A stretch of 33,834 bases of DNA from JBHGAV01 sp041946685. GTDB taxonomy: Bacteria; Acidobacteriota; Terriglobia; Bryobacterales; Bryobacteraceae. Below the pieces are notes generated by a model. That model was not told the DNA's origin. It saw nothing but the letters and a program-made list of their open reading frames with translations, and did not search any database. The stretch is taken from positions 1 to 33,834 of the forward strand of contig JBHGAV010000048.1 of the NCBI GenBank assembly GCA_041946685.1, read 5' to 3'. Shown in pieces: positions 5,707 through 15,340 of this stretch; the first letter of the stretch is position 1, and every line of letters starts with the position of its first letter. The position numbers were made by a program, and so were the translations under genes.

Positions 5707-8700
5707 CCTCTTGCCCTCCTCTTGTTCACAATGTAGTACACCACGGGAACCGTCATGCGGCTCAACAGCAGCGAGGCGACCTCGCCGGCCATCAGCGCGA
5801 TGGCGAGCCCCTGAAAGATCGGGTCGAACAGGATCACGCCGGCCCCCACCACGACTGCCGCCGCCGTCAACAGCATGGGCCGGAAGCGCACCGCCCCGGC
5901 GTCAATGACCGCTTCGTCGAGTGGCATCCCTTCCTTGAGCCGCAGCTCGATGAAATCCACCAGGATGATCGAGTTCCGAACGACAATGCCGGCCCCGGCG
6001 ATGAAGCCGATCATGGACGTGGCGGTGAAGAAGGCGTTCAGCAACCCGTGCGCCGGCAGGATGCCCACCAGCGAGAACGGGATGGCCGCCATGATCACCA
6101 GCGGCGTGATGAAGCTCTGGAACCAGCCCACCACCAGCACGTAGATCAGCACCAGCACCGCCGCGAAGGCGATGCCCAGGTCGCGGAACACCTCATAGGT
6201 GATGTGCCACTCCCCGTCCCACTTCATCGCGTACCGCTTGTCGTCGGATGGCTGCCGGGCCGTGTATTGCTCGATCGAGTAGCCCTCCGGCATGCGGATG
6301 GCGCCGATCTTGGGGCCGGTAGCCAGCACGGCGTAGACGGGGCTCTCCATGGCCCCGGCCACGTCGGCGGTCACGTAAGTCACCGGCATCAGGTTCTTGT
6401 GGTAGATGCTCTTTTCGGAGACCGTCTGCTCGACCCTCACCAGCTCGCGCAACGGCACGAACGCGCCCGCCCGTCCCTGAATTCTCAGATTCTGGATGCG
6501 CTCCAGATCCGAACGCGTGGCGCGGTCCAGGCGCACTCGGATGGCGACATCCTCCTTCTCGGAATCGACGTGCAGCAGGCCGGCGACCTCGCCCGCCGAC
6601 GCGACCCGCATGGTGCGCGCCACGTCGTCCTCGGAAATGCCGTGCAGGGCCGCCTTCTCCTTGTCGATGAGAAGCCGGTACTTCGGCTGGTCGTCTTCCA
6701 CGTACCAGTCGACGTCCACGATGCCGCCGGTCTTCTCGAAGATCTGGCGTACCTGCCTCGCCAGTGCGATCTGTCCCTCCTGCGTCGGGCCGTAGATTTC
6801 GGCCACCAGCGTCTGGAGCACGGGCGGTCCCGGCGGAACCTCGGCGACCTTGATTCGCGCGCCGTAGCGCGCGGCTACCGGCACGAGCGTCTCGCGTACC
6901 CGCTTGGCGATCTCGTGGCTCTGCTTGTCACGTTCACCTTTCCCCAGCAGGTTCACCTGGATGTCGGCCACGTTCGAGCCGCTGCGCAGGTAGTAGTGAC
7001 GCACCAGGCCGTTGAAGTTGTAAGGCGACGCCGTGCCCACGTAGGTCTGGAGATGGGTGACTTCCGGCTGCGTGAGAACCTGGTCGGCCAGTGCCCGCGT
7101 CACGCGGCCCGTTTCCTCAAGCGTAGTGCCCTCGGGCATGTCGACGATGACCTGGAACTCGCTCTTGTTGTCGAACGGCAACATCTTCACCTTGACGAAC
7201 TCGATGTAGACCAGGGCGACGGATCCGATGAGCAGCAGGCTCACCATCGCCAGAAAACCCCAGCGCAAGGGTGCCTGATGGAGCAGCGGTCCCATCACGC
7301 GCCGGTAGAGGCGGGTTGCCGCCCCCTCTTTTTCTCCGTGTCCGTGCTCTCCGTGGATCTTGAGCAGACGCACCGCGGCCCAGGGAGTGACCAGGAACGC
7401 CACGATCAGCGAGAACACCATGGCCGCCGTAGAGCCGATCGGAATCGGACGCATGTACGGACCCATGAGCCCGCCCACAAATGCCATGGGGAGAATGGCG
7501 GCGATCACGGCCAGCGTGGCCAGGATGGTGGGGTTGCCCACTTCATCGACGGCTTCCACGGCGACCTCCATCAGCGGGCGGCCCGCATTCTGAGGCAGCC
7601 TAGCGTGGCGCACGATGTTCTCCACCACCACGATGGCGTCATCTACAAGGATTCCGATGGAGAAGATCAGCGCGAACAACGTGATGCGGTTCAGCGTGTA
7701 GCCGTACAGGTAGAACACGGTCAGCGTGAGCGCCAATGTCACGGGGATGGCTGTGAAAACAATCAGCGATTCCCGGAAGCCGAGCGTGATCCAGATCAGA
7801 ATGCTGACCGAGATCACCGCGATCATCATGTGAAACAGCAGCTCGTTGGACTTCTCGGCCGCCGTCTCACCGTAGTCCCGGCTGACGGTCATCTCCACGC
7901 CGGAGGGGATGACGGAACCCTTCAGCGCATCCACGCGCTTGAGTACGGCATGAGCAACGTCGATGGCGTTGGTCCCCTTGCGCTTGGAGACCGACAGGGT
8001 GACGGCGGGATAGAAGGACTTGCCCGCGGCGTGCTGGACGTATTGTGAAGGCTCTTCCCCGCCGTCGACGACTTCGGCGACATCTCTCACATACACCGGG
8101 CGGCCATTCGCCACGCCGACCACCACGCCCTCGACGTCGGCGGCCGATCGCAGAAACTCCCCGGTTTCCAGCAGAAACTCCCGGTTCGCGCTGGAAAAGC
8201 TTCCCGACGGCAGTTTCCGGTTGGACGCTCCGAGCGCGCCGTACACCTGCATGGGCGTGAGGGAGTAGGCCGAAAGCCGGCTTTCGTTCAGAATGACGCG
8301 GATCTCGCGGCGCTGGCCGCCGATGATGGTGGCGGCCGAGACGTTGGGCACCTGCTTGACGGCGTCATGCACCTGGGCGACCATCCGGCGGAGTTCATAG
8401 TCGTTGTAGCGGCTGCTCCAGAACGTCAGCGCCAGGATGGGAACGTCGTCGATGGACCGCGGCTTGACCAGCGGCTGGGACGCGCCGGGCGGGATGAGGT
8501 CGAAGTTCGCCTGCATCTTCTGGTTCAGCCGGACGATGCTCTCCTCTTCGTTCTGGCCGACGAAGAAGCGCACGACAGCCATCGACATGCCCGGGCTGGA
8601 GGTCGAGTAGATGTACTCGACACCCGGCACTTCCCAAAGCAGTTTCTCCATCGGCTTGGTGACCCGCTCTTCCACTTCGCGAGCCGACGCCCCGGGCATC

Positions 8701-8876
8701 TGCACGAACACGTCGATCATCGGGACGATGATCTGCGGCTCTTCCTCGCGGGGCAGTTTCCAGACCGCGAAAGCGCCCAGGGCCAGCGACGCCACGATCA
8801 CCAGCGGCGTGAGCTTGGACTGGATCCAGGCTTGAGCGATCTTGCCGGCGATGCCGTACGACGGTTTCTGGTTCAC
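5703..8876 (-). CDS. RND-family efflux pump, inner-membrane permease
   Basis: A 1057-residue proton-driven RND transporter, the inner-membrane engine of a tripartite efflux system. It has the usual architecture: a first helix near residue 25, a large periplasmic loop, helices 2-6 (about 345-500), a second large loop and a C-terminal helix bundle. Helix 4 carries the paired acids Asp412-Asp413 in GILVDDAIVVVEN. Paired Asp is typical of drug-type (HAE) pumps and unlike the DG pattern of CzcA/CusA metal pumps, so organic substrates are more likely. The start is a GTG overlapping the stop of the adaptor gene (GTGA). The gene lies third in a TolC-adaptor-permease-DUF2892 operon. No local regulator gene is visible. 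Confidence 0.93.
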   Translation of the reverse strand: MNQKPSYGIAGKIAQAWIQSKLTPLVIVASLALGAFAVWKLPREEEPQIIVPMIDVFVQMPGASAREVEERVTKPMEKLLWEVPGVEYIYSTSSPGMSMAVVRFFVGQNEEESIVRLNQKMQANFDLIPPGASQPLVKPRSIDDVPILALTFWSSRYNDYELRRMVAQVHDAVKQVPNVSAATIIGGQRREIRVILNESRLSAYSLTPMQVYGALGASNRKLPSGSFSSANREFLLETGEFLRSAADVEGVVVGVANGRPVYVRDVAEVVDGGEEPSQYVQHAAGKSFYPAVTLSVSKRKGTNAIDVAHAVLKRVDALKGSVIPSGVEMTVSRDYGETAAEKSNELLFHMMIAVISVSILIWITLGFRESLIVFTAIPVTLALTLTVFYLYGYTLNRITLFALIFSIGILVDDAIVVVENIVRHARLPQNAGRPLMEVAVEAVDEVGNPTILATLAVIAAILPMAFVGGLMGPYMRPIPIGSTAAMVFSLIVAFLVTPWAAVRLLKIHGEHGHGEKEGAATRLYRRVMGPLLHQAPLRWGFLAMVSLLLIGSVALVYIEFVKVKMLPFDNKSEFQVIVDMPEGTTLEETGRVTRALADQVLTQPEVTHLQTYVGTASPYNFNGLVRHYYLRSGSNVADIQVNLLGKGERDKQSHEIAKRVRETLVPVAARYGARIKVAEVPPGPPVLQTLVAEIYGPTQEGQIALARQVRQIFEKTGGIVDVDWYVEDDQPKYRLLIDKEKAALHGISEDDVARTMRVASAGEVAGLLHVDSEKEDVAIRVRLDRATRSDLERIQNLRIQGRAGAFVPLRELVRVEQTVSEKSIYHKNLMPVTYVTADVAGAMESPVYAVLATGPKIGAIRMPEGYSIEQYTARQPSDDKRYAMKWDGEWHITYEVFRDLGIAFAAVLVLIYVLVVGWFQSFITPLVIMAAIPFSLVGILPAHGLLNAFFTATSMIGFIAGAGIVVRNSIILVDFIELRLKEGMPLDEAVIDAGAVRFRPMLLTAAAVVVGAGVILFDPIFQGLAIALMAGEVASLLLSRMTVPVVYYIVNKRRARG

Positions 8877-10021
8877 GGCCTGGCCTCCACGGGTGTGCCG
8901 TCCGCAATGCCCGCCGGAAGCGGGAAGACGATCCGCTCTCCCTCATTCAGGCCGGAGAGGACCTCGCGCCGGTCCTGGAAAGCCTCCCCCACGGTGATCA
9001 TCCGCGCGCGGGCGTGGCCGCCCTCAACCACCAGCACCGAGCGGAGCTGCCCCTGTTCAAGGATTGCGGTGGCCGGCACCGTGATCGCCCGCCGCTTGCC
9101 CAGAGTAAAGACGGCCCGCCCGAACATCCCTGAGCGCAACCCGGCGACCGGAGGCAGGTCGATCTTGACGATGTAGGATCGGGAGGCGGCGTCCACCGAG
9201 GGCATGATCTCGCCGACGCGGGCCGCAACCATCTGGCCGAGCGCCTCCAGGGCCACCGAGACGCTCTGGCCGGCGCGAATCTCCCGCAGCCGGGACTCCT
9301 CGACGGCGGCCTCCAGGCGGTAGAGTCCTTCCTGCTCCACGGTCGCCAGGGGCGCGCCCGGGGCCACCAGGTCGCCCTGCTCGACGCGCTTCTCCACGAC
9401 CAGACCGTCGAAGGGGGCCGTGATCCGCGCGTATTCGCGTAGTATGGTGGCGGCCTTGACCGCCTCGGCGGCCTGGCTTCCCTTGGCCAGGACCTGCGCC
9501 CGCTTGGAGGCGGCCATGTCGTAGGCTGCCTGCGCGACTTTCAGCCGGGCCGCCGCTTCGTCGTACTCCTGGTTGGAGACGGATTTCTTGGCAAACAGGT
9601 CCTCCATGCGCTTGAAGGTGGCCTGAGCCAGTCCCAGGTTCGCCTTGGATGTGGCGATGGCGCCGTCCACCTCGGCCAGAGCCTCCTCGGCTTCCCGGCG
9701 CGCGGCCTCGGCCTGTCGCACCTGGGTTTCCAGGTCGCGGGAGTCCAGCTCGACCAGCAACTGGCCGGCCCGCACGCGATCACCTTCCCGGAAGGAAACC
9801 TGGCGGGCGTAGCCCATCACCTTGCTGGAGATGACGCCCGTGGTCCTGGCGCGCACCGTGCCCGTGGCTTCATAGACCAATGGCACCTCAGTGGCGGCGA
9901 CGCTCAGAAGCTGAACGGCGACCGGCGCGGCGGCAGGTGCGGACCCGGTTTGGTGGGGCTTGCTTCCGCAGCCGGTCAACAGGCCGACAGCGAGGAACAG
10001 AGGGAGTAGGGTGATTCTCAT
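8873..10021 (-). CDS. RND efflux periplasmic adaptor (membrane-fusion lipoprotein)
   Basis: A 382-residue HlyD/AcrA-type adaptor that bridges the inner-membrane pump and the outer-membrane channel. The N-terminus is a lipoprotein signal with lipobox LLTGC (lipidated Cys18). Then come a biotinyl-lipoyl half (VISSKVMGYARQV, FREGDRVRAGQLLVELD), a coiled-coil hairpin rich in Ala, Glu and Lys (about residues 90-185), the second lipoyl half (ITAPFDGLVVEKRVEQGDLVAPG), a beta-barrel and a membrane-proximal domain. Length is normal. It starts 12 nt after the TolC-family gene and overlaps the pump gene by 4 nt, as expected for stoichiometric coexpression. Confidence 0.93.
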   Translation of the reverse strand: MRITLLPLFLAVGLLTGCGSKPHQTGSAPAAAPVAVQLLSVAATEVPLVYEATGTVRARTTGVISSKVMGYARQVSFREGDRVRAGQLLVELDSRDLETQVRQAEAARREAEEALAEVDGAIATSKANLGLAQATFKRMEDLFAKKSVSNQEYDEAAARLKVAQAAYDMAASKRAQVLAKGSQAAEAVKAATILREYARITAPFDGLVVEKRVEQGDLVAPGAPLATVEQEGLYRLEAAVEESRLREIRAGQSVSVALEALGQMVAARVGEIMPSVDAASRSYIVKIDLPPVAGLRSGMFGRAVFTLGKRRAITVPATAILEQGQLRSVLVVEGGHARARMITVGEAFQDRREVLSGLNEGERIVFPLPAGIADGTPVEARP

Positions 10022-10033
10022 GACTGGGTGCTC

Positions 10034-11365
10034 CTAGTTGAGGACACTCGATTCGAGCGACAACGTTCCCGCCGCCAGTTCCAGGGCGGCGGCGGCCAGC
10101 CGCTGGTCGTGCAAGGCCGAGAGCCGGCGCAAGCGCGTCTCGGCCAGCGCCGTCTCGCTGCGCAGCAACTCGGTGACATTGGTCAGCCCGTTCTCGTAGC
10201 GGTTCTTGACGATGCGCAGGTTCTCTTCGGCTCCGGCGACGGCGGCTTCGGTGACGCGTATGCGCTCCTCGGTCGCCTTGAGATCGAGGTGGGCGCGCCG
10301 GACTTCCAGGCTCAGGCCCGCCTCCACCTGCCGCTGCTGGGCCCGCGCCCGCACGACCTGCTGATTCGCCTCGGCGATCCGGGCCTTGTCGGCGAAGCCG
10401 TTGAACAGATTCCAGCGCAGCGACGCGCCGGCGAGCCAGTTCGCCCCTCCACGGTTGATGAAACGCTGCCGGTCGGCCTCGAAGGCGAACCGGAACGAAA
10501 CTTGCGGCAGCAGGCTGGAGCGCGCCATTTCGGACTGGTTCTGGGCCAGCGACACGCCCAGACGCACTTGCCTCGCTTCCGGGCGGCTCTCCCGCGCGCT
10601 CGACTCCTGCGCGGCCAGCGATGCGGCCGCTTCGGGCAGGGCCGCCAGGGACGTGGTCAGCTCATGAGCTGTGTCCAGCGGGAGACCCAGAGCCTCGTTC
10701 AAAGCAGCCCGGGCGATCTGGAGATCATAGCCGCGGCGGATCTCCTGCTCCTGCATCGCCGCCAGATGCACGCGGATGGCGAGGACGTCGGCATCCGTGG
10801 CCATGCCCGCCGCCCGCACGGTTTCCGCGCGATCCAGGTCCGCCTGGGCCGAGGCAACGGCTTCCCGCGCGACCTTCAGACTTTCCTGAGTGAGAAGCAC
10901 GCCGTTATAGGCGCGGACCACATTCGCCAGAACGGCCATCTCAACGCGGCGTTGATCTTCCCGGGCCATCTGCCGGCCTAAACCGGCCGCCTCAACCTGC
11001 CTCTTGGTCATGCCGGCGTCCCAGATCACCTGGTCCACAACCACTTGAGACTGAAAGTTGTTGAGGGCGTCCGGCCGGTTGAGGGGGCCGATGGCGAAGT
11101 TGCTCTCGTTGAACTGGTGCTGGGTCAGGAGCGAACTGAAAACAAAGACGGGATTGTTGCTCCTCTGCCAGGATTCCGAGTAGTTGAGCTTAGGCAGGCG
11201 GCCGCTCTGGGCCTGCTGGAGACGGCTGTCGACGGCCTTCAGCGAGGCTGCCGCCGCTTCCACCGACGGATGCTTCTCCAGCGCTAGGCGAGCCGCGTCC
11301 CGGAGCGACAGGGGTCCCTGCGCCCAGAGCGGCATGACCAACAATGCAAGTGTGGCGATCTTCAT
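10034..11365 (-). CDS. TolC-family outer-membrane efflux channel
   Basis: A 443-residue outer-membrane factor that forms the exit duct of the RND system. A short signal peptide (MKIATLALLVMPLWAQG) is followed by two repeats rich in Ala-, Arg- and Gln-containing helices, each of the OEP type; the first begins LSLRDAARLALEKHPSVEAA and the second includes RWNLFNGF and EVRRAHLDLKATEERI. The ATG at 11365 is chosen because the signal peptide begins there; a GGAG lies about 11 nt upstream. The frame continues open to 11446 but the extra residues look non-coding. It is the first gene of the efflux operon and diverges from the rlmB-like gene. Confidence 0.9.
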   Translation of the reverse strand: MKIATLALLVMPLWAQGPLSLRDAARLALEKHPSVEAAAASLKAVDSRLQQAQSGRLPKLNYSESWQRSNNPVFVFSSLLTQHQFNESNFAIGPLNRPDALNNFQSQVVVDQVIWDAGMTKRQVEAAGLGRQMAREDQRRVEMAVLANVVRAYNGVLLTQESLKVAREAVASAQADLDRAETVRAAGMATDADVLAIRVHLAAMQEQEIRRGYDLQIARAALNEALGLPLDTAHELTTSLAALPEAAASLAAQESSARESRPEARQVRLGVSLAQNQSEMARSSLLPQVSFRFAFEADRQRFINRGGANWLAGASLRWNLFNGFADKARIAEANQQVVRARAQQRQVEAGLSLEVRRAHLDLKATEERIRVTEAAVAGAEENLRIVKNRYENGLTNVTELLRSETALAETRLRRLSALHDQRLAAAALELAAGTLSLESSVLN

Positions 11366-11490
11366 GGATGGAACGGCTCCGAATGGCTCGTCTTGGTCAA
11401 AGGATGCATACTGGCGGCAAACGTAACAGCCCTCTTGCCTTGTCACCGTCCGCCTCCGGTTGCATCATAGTCAATAAACCGCTGCCGCGC

Positions 11491-11496
11491 TACGAT
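11491..11496 (+). promoter_or_regulatory. -10-like box before the rlmB-like gene
   Basis: TACGAT lies 9 nt before the GTG start of the methyltransferase gene. There is no clear -35 and no good ribosome site, so a very short leader is likely. The rest of the 140-base intergenic stretch (11366-11505) shows nothing I can assign with confidence, including the promoter of the divergent efflux operon. Confidence 0.35.
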
Positions 11497-11505
11497 GGTG
11501 TCTGC

Positions 11506-12225
11506 GTGGCTGTTCTGGTTGGCATTCATCCTGTTCTCGAAGCCCTGCGTGCGGGGCGCTCTATTGACAGAGTCCTGATTGCGCGGGGGGCGGCGGGCCA
11601 CCGCCTTCAGGAGGTTATCGACCTGTGCCGGGCCGGGTCCGTTTCCCTGCGGTTTGAGCCGCGGGAGGCGCTGGACCGTCTGGCGGGCGGCTCGTCTCAT
11701 CAGGGAATCGTGGCGCTGGGATCCCCGCAACGCTACGCCTCCCTGGAGGATGTCGCCGGGCGCGCCCGGATGCTGGTGGTTCTTGACGGCGTGGAGGATC
11801 CGCACAACCTCGGGGCCATCATCCGCACGGCCCACGCGGCGGGCGCCGGCGCCGTCATCATCCCGGAGCGCCGGGCCGCCGGCCTGACCGAAGCGGTCGC
11901 CAAGGCCGCCGCCGGCGCGCTCGAGCACCTTCCCGTGGTCCGGGAGGCGAACATCAACCGCACCCTGGAGAAACTGAAGCAACGAGGCTACTGGATCTAC
12001 GGCCTGGATGAGCGGGGGAATGAGACCTACGACCGGGTGGACTACAACCTGCCGTCCGCCCTGGTGCTGGGAAGCGAGGGCCGGGGTCTCCATCACCAGG
12101 TGAAGCAGCATTGCGACTGTCTGGTTCGTATTCCCCTGGCGGGCAAGATCTCCTCGTTGAACGTCTCGGTGGCGGCCGGCGTGGTCCTGTTCGAATGGAA
12201 AAGGCGGCGGCCGGAGGCGGAATAG
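11506..12225 (+). CDS. rlmB: SpoU-family 23S rRNA 2'-O-methyltransferase (RlmB-like)
   Basis: A 239-residue SPOUT (SpoU/TrmH) methyltransferase that transfers methyl from S-adenosylmethionine to a ribose 2'-OH; in RlmB the target is G2251 of 23S rRNA. The N-terminal substrate-binding domain starts GIHPVLEALRAGRSIDRVLI. The three SpoU motifs follow: motif 1 in DGVEDPHNLGAIIRTAHAAG (with the catalytic Arg), motif 2 VLGSEGRGL and motif 3 IPLAGKISSLNVSVAAG, which form the trefoil knot. The GTG at 11506 is chosen because family proteins begin here; the open frame runs further upstream without similarity. The distinction between RlmB and other TrmH-type enzymes is by overall likeness only. Confidence 0.88.
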   Translation: MAVLVGIHPVLEALRAGRSIDRVLIARGAAGHRLQEVIDLCRAGSVSLRFEPREALDRLAGGSSHQGIVALGSPQRYASLEDVAGRARMLVVLDGVEDPHNLGAIIRTAHAAGAGAVIIPERRAAGLTEAVAKAAAGALEHLPVVREANINRTLEKLKQRGYWIYGLDERGNETYDRVDYNLPSALVLGSEGRGLHHQVKQHCDCLVRIPLAGKISSLNVSVAAGVVLFEWKRRRPEAE

Positions 12226-12231
12226 TAAAAT
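12226..12231 (+). promoter_or_regulatory. -10-like box before the isomerase gene
   Basis: TAAAAT immediately follows the rlmB stop codon and lies 11 nt before the ATG at 12243. It could begin the six-kilobase isomerase-to-protease transcript with a leader of only a few bases. No recognisable -35 or ribosome site is seen. Confidence 0.35.
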
Positions 12232-12242
12232 CAGAATTCCGC

Positions 12243-13073
12243 ATGGATCACGCACTTTCGACGCACGTTCTCGCCAATCAGCCGCTCACCACGGTCTGGC
12301 TGGAGAGAATCCGGGACTCGGGCATCGCCGCGGTGGAGATCTTCTGCGCCCTGCAGCACCTCGACTGCCGGAACCGCGCCCAGATCTCCGAACTGGCGCA
12401 CTTCTTCCGCGACTCCGACCTCCGGTTTCACTCGCTGCACGCTCCGATCTACACCGATGACGTCTGGGGCCGCTCCGGGCCGAACGCCCTCATCAACATC
12501 GCCGAGCCGGTGAAGGCCAGGCGCACGGCGATGCTGGACGAGATCAAGCGCGCTCTGGAGATCGCCGAGCGGGCGCCCTTCCGGTACCTGATCCAGCACA
12601 TCGGCGCCGGCGGGGAGGAGTATGACGAGCGCAAGCTGGACGCCGCGTTCACCTCGCTGGAGGAGTTGAGCCTTTTCGCGCGGCAGCGCGGCGTGGAAAT
12701 CCTGCTGGAGAACATTCCCAACGGTTTTTCGAGCGCCGAGCGGCTGCATTACTTCCTGCTCGAAACGCACCTGGATCTGGGATACTGCTTCGACGTCGGC
12801 CACGCCCACATCGGCGAAGGGATCCGGGCCGCGTTCGAGATCATGAAGGACCGGATACGCTCCACGCACATCCACGATAACGACGGCGTGAACGACATAC
12901 ACCTGTTTCCCCTGGTCGCCGAAGGCGGGTCGATCGACTGGAAGGAGACCATGGAACTGCTCCGCTCGCGCCCTGATCAGTATCCCCTCCTGCTGGAGCT
13001 GCGGGAGAGGGAGGAGACGCCCAACCCGCTGGACAGCGTCGCCGCCATTTTCGAGAGACTGGAGAGCCTGTAG
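12243..13073 (+). CDS. Sugar phosphate isomerase/epimerase-like TIM-barrel protein
   Basis: A 276-residue member of the xylose isomerase-like TIM barrel superfamily (AP endonuclease family 2 fold), which covers sugar isomerases, epimerases and endonuclease IV. Probable metal-binding and catalytic positions are visible at strand ends: His in FHSLHAPI, His in LIQHIGAG, Glu in ILLENIPNG, Asp and His in CFDVGHAHIG, His in STHIHDNDG and Glu in LLLELRERE. The true substrate is unknown. The ATG at 12243 is chosen since upstream in-frame sequence lies within rlmB. Its TAG stop abuts the asnS ATG (TAGATG), so the two are cotranscribed. Confidence 0.82.
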   Translation: MDHALSTHVLANQPLTTVWLERIRDSGIAAVEIFCALQHLDCRNRAQISELAHFFRDSDLRFHSLHAPIYTDDVWGRSGPNALINIAEPVKARRTAMLDEIKRALEIAERAPFRYLIQHIGAGGEEYDERKLDAAFTSLEELSLFARQRGVEILLENIPNGFSSAERLHYFLLETHLDLGYCFDVGHAHIGEGIRAAFEIMKDRIRSTHIHDNDGVNDIHLFPLVAEGGSIDWKETMELLRSRPDQYPLLLELREREETPNPLDSVAAIFERLESL

Positions 13074-14396
13074 ATGGACGCCCCCGCCGCTTTGCCCCGG
13101 ATTACCATCGATCAAGCCAGCCGCCACACCGGCCAGAGCGTTGTGATCCCCGGGTGGCTGTACAACCTTCGCCGGTCGGGGAAGATCGCGTTTCCCATCC
13201 TGCGCGACGGCACGGGAATCATGCAGTGCGTCGCCGTCAAGAGCCAGTTGCCGGAAGCGCTGTTCGAGCAGATCAAGGACCTGACCCAGGAGTCGTCCAT
13301 CATCGTCACCGGCAAGATCCGCGCGGAGCCGCGCGCGCCGGGCGGCTACGAGCTGGACGTGGAGGACCTGGAGATCGTCCAGCGCGTGCCCGAGACGGAG
13401 CCGTACCCGATTACCCCCAAGGAACATGGGATCGATTTTCTGCTGGACCACCGGCACCTGTGGCTGCGGAGCCGGAGGCAGCACGCCGTGCTGCGCATTC
13501 GCCACGAAGTGATCCGCGCCATCCGCGACTACTTCGACTCGAACGGCTTCACCCTCCTGGACACCCCCATCTTCACGCCCGCGGCCTGCGAAGGAACCAC
13601 GACTTTGTTCGAGGTCAACTACTTCGACGACGAAAAGGTCTACCTCACACAGTCCGGCCAGCTCTATAACGAAGCCACGGCCATGGCCTTCGGAAAGGTC
13701 TACACCTTCGGACCCACGTTCCGGGCGGAACGATCAAAGACGAGGCGCCACCTGACCGAGTTCTGGATGGTGGAGCCGGAGATGGCCTACGCCACGCTGG
13801 AGGACGTCAAGCGGGTGGCCGAAGAGCTGATCGTCTTCGTGGTGGGGAGGGTGCTGGAGCGTAGGCGGCCGGAATTGGAGGTGCTGGAGCGGAATGTGGC
13901 GAAGCTGGAGTCGATTCAGGTCCCGTTCCCCCGCATCAGCTACGACCAGGCGGTCGAGATCCTCCAGAAGAAGGGCAGCGAAATCCAGTGGGGAGGCGAT
14001 CTGGGAGGCACGGACGAGACGCTGATCAGCGAGGACTATGACCGTCCGGTGATGGTGGACAGGTACCCGGCCGCCGTCAAGGCGTTCTACATGCAGCCGG
14101 ACCCGGACCGCCCGGAAGTGGTGTTGGGCGTCGACGTGCTTGCCCCGGAAGGTTACGGCGAGATCGTGGGCGGCGGCCAGAGGATTCATGATCTGGACCT
14201 GCTGCTGCGGCGCATCGAGGAACATGGCCTGGCCAGGGATGCTTTCGAGTGGTACCTCGATCTGCGCCGTTACGGCTCGGTCCCGCACGGAGGTTTCGGC
14301 ATGGGCGTGGAGCGGTGCGTGAGCTGGATCTGCGGCCTGGACCACGTGCGCGAGACCATTCCGTTCCCGCGGATGCTGTACAGGACCCGTCCCTAA
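13074..14396 (+). CDS. asnS: Asparaginyl-tRNA synthetase
   Basis: A 440-residue class IIb aminoacyl-tRNA synthetase that charges tRNA-Asn. The N-terminal OB-fold anticodon-binding domain covers about residues 20-110 (VIPGWLYNLRRSGKIAF). The catalytic domain has motif 2 FGPTFRAERSKTRRHLTEF and motif 3 GGFGMGVERCVSWICGL. The SKTRRHLTEFWMVEPE stretch is typical of AsnRS and differs from bacterial AspRS, which also has a large GAD insertion absent here. Length fits the compact AsnRS class. A direct AsnRS implies the genome need not rely only on Asp-tRNA amidation. It directly follows the isomerase gene; 29 nt separate it from arginase. Confidence 0.93.
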   Translation: MDAPAALPRITIDQASRHTGQSVVIPGWLYNLRRSGKIAFPILRDGTGIMQCVAVKSQLPEALFEQIKDLTQESSIIVTGKIRAEPRAPGGYELDVEDLEIVQRVPETEPYPITPKEHGIDFLLDHRHLWLRSRRQHAVLRIRHEVIRAIRDYFDSNGFTLLDTPIFTPAACEGTTTLFEVNYFDDEKVYLTQSGQLYNEATAMAFGKVYTFGPTFRAERSKTRRHLTEFWMVEPEMAYATLEDVKRVAEELIVFVVGRVLERRRPELEVLERNVAKLESIQVPFPRISYDQAVEILQKKGSEIQWGGDLGGTDETLISEDYDRPVMVDRYPAAVKAFYMQPDPDRPEVVLGVDVLAPEGYGEIVGGGQRIHDLDLLLRRIEEHGLARDAFEWYLDLRRYGSVPHGGFGMGVERCVSWICGLDHVRETIPFPRMLYRTRP

Positions 14397-14425
14397 GCGC
14401 CCGGCATGCCTGGCCCCTGCTAGCC

Positions 14426-15340
14426 ATGAAACAGTCACGCATCGCGGTTATCGGCGTGCCGCTCGACCTCGGTGCCGGGCGGCGGGGGGTGGACATGGGT
14501 CCGTCGGCGGTTCGCGTCGCCGGTCTGGGCGCCCGGCTCGCCGCCCTGGGCTACGATGTGGAAGACCTCGGCAATGTGCCGGTGCCGCAGCCGGAGAGCC
14601 TTCCCGCCGGACCGGGAAACGCGCGCTACCTGCCGCAGATCGCCGGGGCTTGCCGCCGCCTGGCCGCGATGGTGGAGCGGACCGCCGGCCGGGGGCGGGT
14701 CCCCTTGGTGGTGGGCGGAGATCATTCCGTGGCGGTCGGTTCCGTCAGCGGCATGTCACGGTTTCTGCGCAAGCGAAAGCAGTCGCTTGGTTTGATCTGG
14801 ATCGACGCGCACGCGGACATGAACACGCCGCGGACCAGCACCAGCGGAAACGTTCACGGGATGCCGTTGGCCTGCCTGGTGGGGCAGGGACCTCGGGCGC
14901 TGACGCACATCTACGGGTTTGCGCCCAAGGTGGCGGCGGCAAATGTGGCGCTGGTCGGCGTGCGCGAAGTGGATCAGCTTGAGAGGCCCCACGTGAAGCG
15001 GTCGGGGGTTCGCGCCTTCACCATGAGGGACATCGATGAGCGCGGCCTGCGCGCGGTGATGGAGGAGGCAATAGAGATCGCCGGCGCAGGCACGGCCGGT
15101 TTCCACGTCTCCCTCGACATGGACTCGGTCGACCCGCGCGAGGCTCCCGGCGTGGGCACTCCCGTGCGCGGTGGGATCACCTACCGCGAGGCCCACCTGC
15201 TGATGGAACTGATTTGCGACTCGGCGAAGATGCTCTCCATGGACGTCGTGGAGGTCAATCCCGTGATCGACGAAGCCAACCGCACGGCGGCGCTGGCCGT
15301 GGAACTGGTGATGTCCGCGATGGGGAAGAGGATTCTATGA
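14426..15340 (+). CDS. rocF: Arginase
   Basis: A 304-residue ureohydrolase that cleaves arginine to ornithine and urea using a two-manganese centre. The metal ligands are visible: His100 in GGDHS, Asp127, His129 and Asp131 in IDAHADMN, and Asp231 and Asp233 in SLDMDSVDP. The stretch NTPRTSTSGNVHGMPLA and the ending VVEVNPVIDEANRTAALAVEL are typical of arginases, which separates it from agmatinases. The ATG at 14426 begins directly with the family core (IAVIGVPLDLGAGRRGVDMGP). The last 4 nt overlap ddl (ATGA). Whether it serves nitrogen supply or pH control is unknown; no urease gene is in the window. Confidence 0.92.
   Translation: MKQSRIAVIGVPLDLGAGRRGVDMGPSAVRVAGLGARLAALGYDVEDLGNVPVPQPESLPAGPGNARYLPQIAGACRRLAAMVERTAGRGRVPLVVGGDHSVAVGSVSGMSRFLRKRKQSLGLIWIDAHADMNTPRTSTSGNVHGMPLACLVGQGPRALTHIYGFAPKVAAANVALVGVREVDQLERPHVKRSGVRAFTMRDIDERGLRAVMEEAIEIAGAGTAGFHVSLDMDSVDPREAPGVGTPVRGGITYREAHLLMELICDSAKMLSMDVVEVNPVIDEANRTAALAVELVMSAMGKRIL

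Noticed and set aside
6048..8048. Long open frame on the plus strand, 666 codons, opposite the RND pump gene
   Set aside because: It lies wholly antisense to a clearly conserved transporter, is His/Arg/Gln-rich and has no domain character; such mirror frames are common in GC-rich DNA.
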